A stretch of DNA of 64,000 nt from assembly GCA_016125275.1 (NCBI GenBank), contig WGMB01000012.1:20939-84938 (forward strand). Direction: 5' to 3'. The translations under genes were made by a program, and so were the position numbers. This DNA is from Acidobacteriota bacterium. GTDB taxonomy: Bacteria; Acidobacteriota; Terriglobia; Bryobacterales; UBA6623. The notes below the pieces were generated by a model. That model was given only the letters and a program-made list of their open reading frames with translations. It had not been told where the DNA came from and did not search any database. Each line of letters starts with the position of its first letter. Position 1 is the stretch's first letter. Positions 55,490-63,509 of this stretch are shown here, one piece after another.

Positions 55490-58135
55490 ATGCATCGCTT
55501 GCCGTTCTATACGCATACGTTCGTTCTTCGGATTGGTTTGGTTCTCCTGGCCGCCAATTTTTTATGGGGCCAGGCCGGACCGCCGGGAGGCAGCGTCAAT
55601 GATCTGCTGATCTATGACGCCCAAAAGGTCTGGGCCGCCACCGACGCCGGCGTGTTCGAGAGCAGCGACGGCGGCCAAACCTGGCGCCCCCGCAGCGAAG
55701 GTCTGCCCGCCTCCCCGGTCACCTCCATCACCGGCCGTCCGGCGCAACTGTTCGTGAGTCTGGATGGGGCGGGGGTGTGGCGTTCCAGGAACGGTGAGGC
55801 TTGGGTGGAGATCAACGACGGCGTCGGCGACCCCGCCGCGCTCGAGATCGAGAACGCGCCCGACAACCCCGAAGTGCTCTTCGTCGCCACCCGCAACAAC
55901 GGCGTCCTGTACTCCAACAATTCCGGCGACGGCTGGATCCGAGCCGGCTCCGGCCTGGTCATCGGCCCCTACGTCGATATCGCCTTCACGCCCGGCAGCC
56001 CGCAGCACATGTATGCGGTCAACTCCAACGGCGGGCTGTTCGAGAGCACCGACGGCGGCCAGAACTGGACGCTGCCCGTGGCCGTCAACGTCTCCTTCCG
56101 GCGCGTCCGCTTCAACCCCCACGCGCCCAACGAGGTCTGGCTGGCCACAGGCTCGGGCCTGCTGCGCCGTACGGCCGCCGGCCAGCAGTTCCAAGCCATC
56201 GCGCCGCTCAACGGCGTCTCGATCTTGGACTTCCTGGTCGACGCCGACGACCCCAACCTGTTCTACGCCGCCACCCGCGACAGCGGCCTCATCCGCAGCC
56301 TCGACGGCGGCACGAACTGGGAGCTCGCCGGCCTCGATCTGCCGGTCTCCTTCATGCTCACCATGGAGCGGCTGCCCTCCGCTCCCCCCACGCTGCTGGC
56401 GGGCCTCAGCGGCACGGGCGTATTCCGCTCCGCCGATCAGGGCGTGAGCTGGTCGCAGACCTCGCAGGGCATGACCGGCGCCAACGTGCTCGCCCTCGCC
56501 GCCGACCCCACTCAGGCCGGCGTCGTCTACGCCGCCGTCGAGGGCGGCGGCCTCTACAAGACCTCCACCGCCGGCGATAGCTGGGTGGAGAGTCGTACCG
56601 GCTTCGAGCTCAACCGGGCCTCCTCCATCGCCGTCGACCCCGCCGAGCCCACCGTGCTCTACGCCGGCTCGGTGAACCCGCTCAACACCAGCAGCGGCCT
56701 CATCGCCCGCAGCCTCGACGGCGGCGCCAACTGGGAGACCACTCTCTCCGGCCGCCCCATCTACTCGATCGCCGTTCACCCCACGGACAAGGCCACGGTC
56801 TACTTCGCCTCCGACGGCGGCAGCGCCTTCAACCCCTTCTCGGGCCTGTTCCAAACCCGGGACCGCGGCCTGTCCTTCTCCGAGGTCATCGACATCAACG
56901 CCTTCACCTACGGCGTCGCGGTGCGGACTGTCGCGGTCGACCCCACCAACCCCCGCAACATCTACGCCGGCACCAACGGCCTCTTCCTGACCAGCGCCGA
57001 CGAGGCCGGACGCTTCTCCGCGCTCCAGACGCCGCCGGTCGGCTCCATCGCCGTCGACCCCAACGACTCCCGCCGGGTCTTCTTCGGCACCGTCGCCAGC
57101 ACCGCCGGCAACGGCCTGATCGCGCGCAGCACCGACACCGGCAAGACCTTCACCACCCAAACCTCCGGCCTGCCCGACGCCGACCTGCTCTCGTTCAGTT
57201 CCCTCGTCATCGACAAGCGCGACGGCGCCATCTACGCCGCCGGCGCCAACGCCGTCTACAAGAGCGTTGACGGCGGCGACTCCTGGCAGGAAGCCAACTC
57301 CGGCCTCGAAAACGTCACCGTCCGCCGCTTGGCCGTCGACGGAGTCACCGCCGGAACCGTCTACGCCGCCACCGTGGACGCCGGCGTCTACCGCACCACC
57401 GACAGCGGCGCCACCTGGACGCCTACCGGCACTGCCGCGCTCACCATCACCGCCGAAGGCGTCGTCGGCGCCGCGGACTTCCTCGGCGGCGGCGTCGCGC
57501 CCGGCGAGATCATCTCGATCTTCGGCGACGGCATCGGCCCCGGAACCGGCGTGCAGGCCACGCTCGACTCGCAGACCGGCGGCCTGCCGCTGAGCTTGGC
57601 CGGCGTCCGCGTCCTGTTCAACGGCGAGCCGGCCCCCCTGTTCTACGTCAGCGCCACCCAGATCAACTGCCAAGCGCCGTACGAGATCGCCGGCAAGAGC
57701 GTGGCGCGGGTCCAGGTGGAGTTCGGCGACGGCCGCACCCAGGAAGCCCTGATCCCTGTCCGAACCTCCAAGCCGGGCATCTTCCGCGCCGTCCTCAACC
57801 AGAACGGCTCCGTCAACACCGCCGACAATCCCGCCAAAGCCGGCGACGTGGTGGTGATCTTCGCCACCGGCCAAGGCGTCACCAACCCGCCGGCCGTCAC
57901 CGGTCAGCCCGGTCCCGGCGCGGAGCCCTTTCCACGGCCCACTCTGCCGGTGAAGGTCACGATCGACGGCCGCGAGGCGGTGCAGTTCTACGCCGGCGCC
58001 GCCCCAGGCTTCGTGGGCTTGATGCAGGTGAACCTGCGCATTCCCCAAGCGACGGCCTCCGGCGCCCGCACCGTGGAGCTCACCGTCGGCGACGAAAGCG
58101 GGTCGCAGTCGGCGCTGCTCTACGTCGCGCCCTGA
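55490..58135 (+). CDS. secreted Asp-box repeat protein with TIGR03437 C-terminal domain
   Basis: An 881-residue exported protein. The signal peptide is about 1-28 (VLRIGLVLLAANFLWGQ). Residues 30-650 form BNR/sortilin-like propeller blades with many Asp-boxes: SSDGGQTW, STDGGQNW, SLDGGTNW, SADQGVSW, SLDGGANW, SVDGGDSW and TTDSGATW. The last 220 residues are a TIGR03437 domain: GVVGAADFLGGGVAPGEIIS then IFGDGIGP, LFYVSATQINCQAPYEIAGK and DVVVIFATGQGVTNPP. Such proteins may bind glycans at the surface. The start codon is an ATG in TAC-GCC-ATG context without ribosome site. Confidence 0.9.
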   Translation: MHRLPFYTHTFVLRIGLVLLAANFLWGQAGPPGGSVNDLLIYDAQKVWAATDAGVFESSDGGQTWRPRSEGLPASPVTSITGRPAQLFVSLDGAGVWRSRNGEAWVEINDGVGDPAALEIENAPDNPEVLFVATRNNGVLYSNNSGDGWIRAGSGLVIGPYVDIAFTPGSPQHMYAVNSNGGLFESTDGGQNWTLPVAVNVSFRRVRFNPHAPNEVWLATGSGLLRRTAAGQQFQAIAPLNGVSILDFLVDADDPNLFYAATRDSGLIRSLDGGTNWELAGLDLPVSFMLTMERLPSAPPTLLAGLSGTGVFRSADQGVSWSQTSQGMTGANVLALAADPTQAGVVYAAVEGGGLYKTSTAGDSWVESRTGFELNRASSIAVDPAEPTVLYAGSVNPLNTSSGLIARSLDGGANWETTLSGRPIYSIAVHPTDKATVYFASDGGSAFNPFSGLFQTRDRGLSFSEVIDINAFTYGVAVRTVAVDPTNPRNIYAGTNGLFLTSADEAGRFSALQTPPVGSIAVDPNDSRRVFFGTVASTAGNGLIARSTDTGKTFTTQTSGLPDADLLSFSSLVIDKRDGAIYAAGANAVYKSVDGGDSWQEANSGLENVTVRRLAVDGVTAGTVYAATVDAGVYRTTDSGATWTPTGTAALTITAEGVVGAADFLGGGVAPGEIISIFGDGIGPGTGVQATLDSQTGGLPLSLAGVRVLFNGEPAPLFYVSATQINCQAPYEIAGKSVARVQVEFGDGRTQEALIPVRTSKPGIFRAVLNQNGSVNTADNPAKAGDVVVIFATGQGVTNPPAVTGQPGPGAEPFPRPTLPVKVTIDGREAVQFYAGAAPGFVGLMQVNLRIPQATASGARTVELTVGDESGSQSALLYVAP

Positions 58136-58210
58136 AAAAACTGGCCGGGCCGTGTCGATCGCGGCCCGCCCCGCCCGTCGTTTGGATGAAGCCAGGAGAC
58201 TTCGAGAACC

Positions 58211-58672
58211 ATGATGGAAACCCCTGAAATCGTCCAAACCCAGCAGCGGCTCACGGCCGCCATCCGCTTCACCATCCCTCGCGACCAGATCCAGACCGTC
58301 ATGGGACCGGCCATTGGCGAAGTGATGGCAGCGGTCGCCCAGCAAGGCATCGGGCCGGACGGCCCCGTCTTCTCGCGCCACTTCCGCATGGACCCCGAAG
58401 TGTTCGACTTCGAGGTCGGCGTGCCGGTCCGCAGCGCCGTGGAGCCCGTCGGCCGCGTCCGTCCCAGCTCCCTGCCCGCCGCCAAAGTCGTCCGGACCGT
58501 CTATCAGGGCCCCTACGAAGGCCTCGGCGCCGCCTGGGGCGAGCTCTGCGAGTGGGCCCAGGCCCATGACCACCCAACCGCCGACGATCTATGGGAGTAC
58601 TACGTCGCCGGCCCGGAGACCGATCCCAACCCCGCAACCTTCCGCACGGAGCTCAACCGGCCCATCCGGTAG
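58211..58672 (+). CDS. GyrI-like effector-binding protein
   Basis: A 153-residue stand-alone GyrI/AraC-type effector-binding (SOUL/bacterial transcription activator) domain: QTQQRLTAAIRFTIPRDQIQ, VMGPAIGEVMAAVAQQGI, DFEVGVPVRSAVEPVGRVRP, and KVVRTVYQGPYEGLGAAWGE, the last typical of small-molecule binding pockets. AGGAG is 12 bases upstream. It has no DNA-binding domain, so it may sequester or hydrolyse a ligand rather than regulate directly. Confidence 0.85.
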   Translation: MMETPEIVQTQQRLTAAIRFTIPRDQIQTVMGPAIGEVMAAVAQQGIGPDGPVFSRHFRMDPEVFDFEVGVPVRSAVEPVGRVRPSSLPAAKVVRTVYQGPYEGLGAAWGELCEWAQAHDHPTADDLWEYYVAGPETDPNPATFRTELNRPIR

Positions 58673-58718
58673 CGTCCCGCGCCGAGTGAGGCAAACGACA
58701 CTTCGGCCCGCCCCCGGC

Positions 58719-58748
58719 TTGACAGCGCGCCCGGCAGCTCTCTACGCT
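58719..58748 (+). promoter_or_regulatory. feo operon promoter
   Basis: TTGACA (58719-58724), 18-base spacer, TACGCT (58743-58748). The DtxR-type palindrome begins 4 bases after the -10, over the expected transcription start. Confidence 0.6.
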
Positions 58749-58751
58749 CCT

Positions 58752-58769
58752 ATTTAGGTATGCCTAAAT
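58752..58769. promoter_or_regulatory. DtxR/MntR-type operator palindrome
   Basis: ATTTAGG-TATG-CCTAAAT, a perfect 7-base palindrome matching the TTAGG...CCTAA core of DtxR/IdeR/MntR boxes. It lies between the promoter and the DtxR start, so metal-loaded DtxR should repress the whole feo operon. Confidence 0.8.
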
Positions 58770-58784
58770 GGCTGCCCTGCCTGG

Positions 58785-59489
58785 ATGACGACCGCGCCCC
58801 AGCCCACCGTGACCGAAGCCGTTGACGACTACCTCAAGGCGATCTTTGAGCTCGCCGAGGAAGGCGGACGCGCGTCCACCGCCTCCATCGCCCGCAAGCT
58901 CGAGATCGCGCCGGCCTCCGTCACCGGAATGCTGCGCAAGCTCGCCGAGCAGGACCCGCCCTGGATCGCCTACGAGAAGCATCGCGGCGCCGTGCTCACC
59001 GACCGCGGCCGCCAGCGCGCGCTCGAAATCATTCGTCACCACCGGCTCATCGAGTCCTACCTCCATCACACCCTCGGCTATAGCTGGGACGAGGTGCACG
59101 ACGAGGCCGAAAAGCTCGAGCACGCCATCTCCGAGCAGTTCGAGGAGCGCATCGCCGAAGCCCTCGGCGACCCCCAGAGCGATCCGCACGGCCACCCGAT
59201 CCCGCGCAAGGACGGCTCCATGCCCGAGCGCAACGAAATCGGGATGCTGGAGCTGGAAGTCGGCGCCGGCGCCCTTATCTCCCGCGTCTCCGACCGCGAC
59301 CCCGAGCTGTTGCGGTACTTCTCGCGGCTCGGCGTCCGCCCGGGCGTCCGGCTGGAACTGGTCGAGCGCAGCCCCTTCGACGGCCCCCTGCTGGTGCGCC
59401 TCGACGGAGCGACGGAGCTCACCGCTCTGGGCAACAAGATCTGCCGCGAGATTCACGTCAGCCCGGACGGACCGACGGAGGAGCCCTAA
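58785..59489 (+). CDS. DtxR-family metal-dependent transcriptional repressor
   Basis: A 234-residue regulator. The N-terminal winged helix is EAVDDYLKAIFELAEEGGRA then STASIARKLEIAPASVTGML; the dimerisation domain HRLIESYLHHTLGYSWDEVH then DEAEKLEHAISEQFEERIAE carries the metal-site histidines and glutamates, with HGHPIPRKDG before the C-terminal SH3-like/FeoA-type domain (about 155-228). It sits directly behind its probable operator and upstream of feoB genes, so an Fe(II)-responsive IdeR/SirR-type role is likelier than Mn(II). The next gene starts at the base after its stop. Confidence 0.92.
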   Translation: MTTAPQPTVTEAVDDYLKAIFELAEEGGRASTASIARKLEIAPASVTGMLRKLAEQDPPWIAYEKHRGAVLTDRGRQRALEIIRHHRLIESYLHHTLGYSWDEVHDEAEKLEHAISEQFEERIAEALGDPQSDPHGHPIPRKDGSMPERNEIGMLELEVGAGALISRVSDRDPELLRYFSRLGVRPGVRLELVERSPFDGPLLVRLDGATELTALGNKICREIHVSPDGPTEEP

Positions 59490-60521
59490 GTGTCCCAGGC
59501 CTTGCCGTGGCTGTTGGCTCTGGCGCTGCTCGCGGCGCTGTGGGCTGCGCCGCGGTACGGTCTGCGCGATCTCTGGCGCGAGTCCGGGCAGAAGCGGCTG
59601 CGGCGCCGCTTTGAAGACGCCCTCAAGCACATGCTGGCCTGGGAGCGGCGCGGTAAGATCGCCACGCCCGAGTCCCTGGCCGGGGCTCTGGAGCGCTCGC
59701 CGCGCCAAGTGCTGGCGCTGATCACGCGCATGGAATCGAAGGGCCTGGTCTGTTCCGGTTCCGAAGGCGTCCGCCTCACGCCGGAAGGCGAGCGGCTCGC
59801 GTTGCACGTGGTGCGCGCCCACCGGCTGATGGAGCGCTACCTGGCCGACGAGGCCGGGCTGCCGATGTCTCGCCTGCACCAGGCCGCCGAAAAGGCCGAG
59901 CACGAGCTCTCGCCCGAAGGCGCCGACCGGCTCGACGCCCACCTGGGCCACCCCCAGCGGGATCCCCACGGCGACCCCATCCCGACCTCCCAGGGCGAGT
60001 TGCCGGGCGTGGAAGGCGTCACCCTGACCGAGTGGCCCGTCGGACGTCCGGCCCGCATCGTCCACATCGAGGACGAGCCGGCCGTCATCTTCGAGCAGAT
60101 TCTGGCCGCCGGCCTCAAGCCCGGCATGACGCTGTGGGTGGTGGAGAAGACCCCGGAGCGGCTGGTCGTGAGCGGCGAGGAAGCCGAGCACCGCCTGGCG
60201 CTGGCCGTGGCCGCCAACATCCAGGTCGCCGCCGCCGCGCCCGAAAGGCTGCGCGCCAGCGACGCCGTACGCCTCTCCGCCCTGCCCTACGGCGTCCGCG
60301 CCGAGGTGCTGGAGCTCGACGAAGAGTGCCGCGGCTTCAGCCGTCGCCGCCTGATGGACCTCGGCATGACCCCCGGCGCCGTGATCGAGCCGGCTCTCGA
60401 AAACACCTTCGGCGACCCGCGCGCCTATCGCCTGCGCGGTACGATGATCGCTCTCCGGCGCCAGCAGGCCGGCCAGGTCTGGGTCCGCCGGCTCAGCGGC
60501 GAACGCAAGGAGGCGGCGTAG
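59490..60521 (+). CDS. membrane-anchored DtxR-like/FeoA fusion protein
   Basis: A 343-residue protein with an unusual order of parts. Residues 5-20 (LPWLLALALLAALWAA) are a transmembrane helix. A DtxR-like winged helix follows (about 40-105: LAWERRGKIATPESLAGALE then RSPRQVLALITRMESKGLV), then the helical dimer region HRLMERYLADEAGLPMSRLH then QAAEKAEHELSPEGADRLDA with HPQRDPHGDPIP. The last 170 residues hold two SH3-like modules; the second (about 262-338) is a clear FeoA: LSALPYGVRAEVLELDEECR and RRRLMDLGMTPGAVI. GTG start abuts the DtxR stop. It likely supplies FeoA function at the membrane. Confidence 0.8.
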   Translation: MSQALPWLLALALLAALWAAPRYGLRDLWRESGQKRLRRRFEDALKHMLAWERRGKIATPESLAGALERSPRQVLALITRMESKGLVCSGSEGVRLTPEGERLALHVVRAHRLMERYLADEAGLPMSRLHQAAEKAEHELSPEGADRLDAHLGHPQRDPHGDPIPTSQGELPGVEGVTLTEWPVGRPARIVHIEDEPAVIFEQILAAGLKPGMTLWVVEKTPERLVVSGEEAEHRLALAVAANIQVAAAAPERLRASDAVRLSALPYGVRAEVLELDEECRGFSRRRLMDLGMTPGAVIEPALENTFGDPRAYRLRGTMIALRRQQAGQVWVRRLSGERKEAA

Positions 60522-60525
60522 CGCA

Positions 60526-61344
60526 ATGGCCACGGGACACGACTGCGAAACCTGCCCGGCCCACGCCCAGTTGGCCCAAATGGGCATCTCCCTGGGCGAC
60601 GCCGACCACTTGGTGGCCTTGGCCGGTAACCCCAACACCGGCAAGTCCTCGGTCTTCAACGCTCTCACCGGCCTGCGCCAACACGTGGGCAACTGGACCG
60701 GCAAGACCGTCGCCCGCGCCGAGGGCGGCTACCGCTACGCCGGCAAGAGCTACAAGCTGGTCGATCTGCCCGGTTCCTACTCTCTGCTGTCGGCCTCGCA
60801 GGACGAGGAGATCGCCCGCAACTTCCTGCTCTTCGGCCGGCCCGACTGCACCATCGTGGTGCTCGACGCCACCGCGCTCGAGCGCAACCTCAACCTCGCC
60901 CTGCAAGTCATGGAGATCACCGACCGCGTCGTGCTCTGCGTGAACCTCATGGACGAAGCCCGGCGCAAGGGCCTCGAGGTCGACGTCCGCAGCCTGTCCC
61001 GCGACCTCGGCGTGCCGGCCGTCCCCACCGTCGCCCGCACCAAGGAAGGCTTGCCGCAGCTCGTGCAGACCGTGGCGGACGTCATCGCCGGTGAGATCGT
61101 CACCAAGCCGCTGCGCGTCCAGCCGCCGCCGGAAGTGGCCCAAGCCCTCGACGAGCTTACGCCCCTGATCCTGGAGATCGCCCCCGGCCTGCCCAACGCC
61201 CGCTGGGTGGCCATGCGCCTGCTCGACGGCGACCACGAGGTGCGCCAGGCCCTGCTACGCGGCGAGCTCGGCCTCCTGGCCGAGACCCAGGCGTCTCCGG
61301 CCGAGCGCCAGAGCTCGCTGATCTCGATTCACGGATCGCAATGA
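60526..61344 (+). CDS. feoB: FeoB GTPase domain as a separate protein
   Basis: A 272-residue G protein equal to the N-terminal NFeoB part of ferrous iron transporter FeoB. G1 is GNPNTGKSS (34-42), switch region VGNWTGKTVARAEGGY, G3 DLPGSYSL, G4 NLMDEA; the region from about 190 is the helical GDI-like spacer. A cysteine pair HDCETCPAH sits at residues 5-13. AAGGAGG precedes the ATG. Its stop overlaps the permease start as ATGA, so the two halves are made together and probably reassemble. Confidence 0.92.
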   Translation: MATGHDCETCPAHAQLAQMGISLGDADHLVALAGNPNTGKSSVFNALTGLRQHVGNWTGKTVARAEGGYRYAGKSYKLVDLPGSYSLLSASQDEEIARNFLLFGRPDCTIVVLDATALERNLNLALQVMEITDRVVLCVNLMDEARRKGLEVDVRSLSRDLGVPAVPTVARTKEGLPQLVQTVADVIAGEIVTKPLRVQPPPEVAQALDELTPLILEIAPGLPNARWVAMRLLDGDHEVRQALLRGELGLLAETQASPAERQSSLISIHGSQ

Positions 61345-62747
61345 GCGCGACCACCGAACCCCTGTCGGCGGCGGAAAGCCTCCTGCGGCGCTCGGACGAT
61401 CTTCGCCGAGGCCTCGGCGAAGACGTGCGCGACCGCATCGTGTCGTCGCTCTACGGCGAGGCCCAGCGCATCTCCCAGCGCGCCGTGCACGACGAGAAGG
61501 CCCGCCGCTGGGACTTCGACCAGAAGATCGACCGGTTGGTGACCTCGCGGCTGTTCGGCCTGCCGCTGATGCTGTTGCTGCTGGCGGCGGTCTTCTACCT
61601 CACGATTCTGGGCGCCAACGTGCCGTCGCAGATGCTGGCCGAGGCCTTGTTTGCGGTGGAGGACTGGGGCGCCGGGCTGTTCCAGACGGCCGGCTCGCCG
61701 GAATGGCTCACCGGCCTGCTCTGGCACGGCGTCTACCGCGGTCTGGCCTGGGTCATCAGCGTGATGCTGCCTCCCATGGCTATTTTCTTCCCGGTGTTCA
61801 CGATCCTCGAGGACCTGGGCTACCTGCCGCGCGTGGCCTTCAACATGGACTGGCTCTTCCGCAAGGCCGGCGCGCACGGCAAGCAGGCCCTGACGATGGC
61901 CATGGGCTTCGGCTGCAATGCCGCCGGAGTCATCGCCACCCGCGTGATCGACTCGCCCCGCGAGCGGCTCATCGCCATCCTCACCAACAACTTCGTGCCC
62001 TGCAACGGGCGCTACCCCACGCTGATCATGCTGGCCGTCATCTTCGTCGGCGCGGCCTTTCCGCCGGCCTGGGCCTCGGTCGCCGCGGCCGCCACGGTGG
62101 TCGGCGTGGTCATGCTCGGCGTGGGCTTCACGCTGCTGGTCTCCTGGGGGCTCACCCGCACGGTCCTGCAGGGCGAGGCCTCGGCCTTCACGCTGGAGCT
62201 GCCGCCCTACCGCCGCCCCAGCGTGCTGCGCATCCTCTATACGTCGCTCATCGACCGCACGATCTTCGTGCTCTGGCGAGCCATCCTCACCGCCGCTCCG
62301 GCCGGCGCGGTCATCTGGGTCCTCGCCAACGTCGACGCCGGCGGACGCAGCCTGGCCCAGCACGCCATCGCCTTTCTCGACCCCTTGGGCCACGCCATCG
62401 GCCTGGACGGCGTGGTCATGCTGGCCTACGTCATCGCCATCCCGGCCAACGAGATCGTCGTGCCCACCATGATGATGTGCTACCTCGGCGCCGGCATGAT
62501 GACCGAGATCACCAACTACGAAGACATCCGCCGCCTGCTGGTGGACCAGCACGGCTGGACGATGCTCACGGCCGTCAACCTGATGCTCTTTTCGCTGCTC
62601 CACAACCCCTGCGCGACTACCATCCTCACCATCTGGAAGGAGACGCGCAGCGGCAAATGGACGGCTCTGGGAACGCTGCTGCCCCTGTCGATGGCCTTCC
62701 TGGTCTGCTTCGCCGTCGCCACGCTCTGGCGAGCGTTGGCGCCGTGA
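61341..62747 (+). CDS. feoB: FeoB membrane permease part as a separate protein
   Basis: A 468-residue inner-membrane protein equal to the FeoB C-terminal half. Two Gate/nucleoside-recognition blocks are clear: MAMGFGCNAAGVIATR with LTNNFVPCNGRYPTL, and VVPTMMMCYLGAG, with the conserved cysteines of the iron path; about 10 helices. The cytoplasmic N-terminal 70 residues resemble the linker that follows NFeoB (VHDEKARRWDFDQKIDRLVT). Imports Fe(II) with the partner GTPase. The stop codon TGA is part of the first unit of the heptamer array. Confidence 0.92.
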   Translation: MSATTEPLSAAESLLRRSDDLRRGLGEDVRDRIVSSLYGEAQRISQRAVHDEKARRWDFDQKIDRLVTSRLFGLPLMLLLLAAVFYLTILGANVPSQMLAEALFAVEDWGAGLFQTAGSPEWLTGLLWHGVYRGLAWVISVMLPPMAIFFPVFTILEDLGYLPRVAFNMDWLFRKAGAHGKQALTMAMGFGCNAAGVIATRVIDSPRERLIAILTNNFVPCNGRYPTLIMLAVIFVGAAFPPAWASVAAAATVVGVVMLGVGFTLLVSWGLTRTVLQGEASAFTLELPPYRRPSVLRILYTSLIDRTIFVLWRAILTAAPAGAVIWVLANVDAGGRSLAQHAIAFLDPLGHAIGLDGVVMLAYVIAIPANEIVVPTMMMCYLGAGMMTEITNYEDIRRLLVDQHGWTMLTAVNLMLFSLLHNPCATTILTIWKETRSGKWTALGTLLPLSMAFLVCFAVATLWRALAP

Positions 62748-62866
62748 ACCGTGAACCGTGAACCGTGAACCGTAAGCCGTGAACCGTAAGCCGTGAACCG
62801 TAAGCCGTGAGCCGTGAACCGTAAGCCGTGAACCGTAAGCCGTGAGCCGTAAGCCGTGAGCCGTAA
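62741..62866. repeat. 18-copy heptamer tandem array RCCGTRA
   Basis: Eighteen contiguous 7-base units, all GCCGTGA, ACCGTGA, GCCGTAA or ACCGTAA. The first unit contains the feoB stop codon. No spacers. Confidence 0.9.
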
Positions 62867-62880
62867 ACCGGTCAACAGTC

Positions 62881-62990
62881 CAACCGTCCACGGTCAACGG
62901 CCCAACCGTCCACGGTCAACGGCCCAACCGTCCACGGTCAGCGGTCCAACCGTCCACGGTCAACGGCCCAACCGTCAACGGTCAACGGCC
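62881..62990. repeat. five-copy 22-base tandem array
   Basis: Five contiguous units of CAACCGTCCACGGTCAACGG plus CC, with three identical copies and two varied ones. Each unit contains the dyad ACCGT-CC-ACGGT (ACCGT-CA-ACGGT in the last). Confidence 0.9.
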
Positions 62991-63017
62991 TTGACACCCC
63001 GCGTTACCCTAAAACCA

Positions 63018-63047
63018 GAAAGGGCGCCCCCATCGGGGCGCCCTTTC
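63018..63047. terminator. perfect 13-base hairpin just before the HTH gene
   Basis: GAAAGGGCGCCCC, CATC loop, and exact complement to 63047. It has A-rich left and T-rich right edges. It lies only 19 bases before the ATG at 63066, so it would end transcription from upstream or shape the leader. Confidence 0.6.
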
Positions 63048-63065
63048 CCATTCCGAGAACAAACC

Positions 63066-63425
63066 ATGTCAGTCGAAACGCTCTCCGCGCTCCAGCAGCG
63101 CGCCATCGCCGCTCTGCTCGAGGAGCCCTCCATCGCCGCCGCGGCCCGCCGCAGCCGCGCCAGCCGCCGCAGCATCCACCGCTGGCTCCAGGAAGATCCC
63201 GTCTTCTCCGCCGAGCTCGACCGCCGCCGCCAACTCGCCTACGAGCAGACCGGCTCCCACATGGTCTCGCTCACCGGCCAAGCCGTGGCGGCCATCGAAT
63301 ACGTGCTCGGCCAGAAGTACCCCGACACGGCCCACCGGATCAAGCTCGCCGCGGCCCGCCTCGCCCTGCAATACGCCGACAAATATCAGTCCGCCGCCGC
63401 CGTCAAGGCCGCCAAACCGGGCTAG
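63066..63425 (+). CDS. helix-turn-helix protein, phBC6A51/terminase-small-subunit-like
   Basis: A 119-residue protein, helical throughout. The N-terminal half is a homeodomain-like HTH: QQRAIAALLEEPSIAAAARR then SRASRRSIHRWLQEDPVFSA, with the C-terminal helices carrying HRIKLAAARLALQYADKY. This pattern is common in phage small terminase-like and mobile-element-associated HTH proteins. It stands alone, between tandem repeat arrays. No recombinase or phage gene is near. Confidence 0.75.
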   Translation: MSVETLSALQQRAIAALLEEPSIAAAARRSRASRRSIHRWLQEDPVFSAELDRRRQLAYEQTGSHMVSLTGQAVAAIEYVLGQKYPDTAHRIKLAAARLALQYADKYQSAAAVKAAKPG

Positions 63426-63430
63426 AAAAG

Positions 63431-63470
63431 TCTCACTTTGGCTCAGTTTGGCTCACTCTGGCTCACTTTC
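63431..63470. repeat. four-copy decamer array with GCTCACT core
   Basis: Four 10-base units close to GCTCACTTTG directly after the HTH gene. Its GCTCACT core is the same 7 bases that make up the large array at 63865. Confidence 0.75.
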
Positions 63471-63509
63471 AGAGGAAAAATTCAGCGACCCGGGCGGGCC
63501 GACCGGGCC

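Noticed and set aside
58137..58175. CGGGCCG...CGGCCCG hairpin after the Asp-box gene as a terminator
   Set aside because: Stem is only 7 bases with a long loop and there is no T run after it.
55562..58573. Open frame of 1003 codons on the minus strand opposite the Asp-box gene
   Set aside because: It is a codon-position artefact of high GC3 sequence: the plus-strand protein has a signal peptide, Asp-boxes and a TIGR03437 domain, and the reverse reading has none.
62741..62990. CRISPR array
   Set aside because: Units are 7 and 22 bases and run without unique spacers; no cas genes are present.
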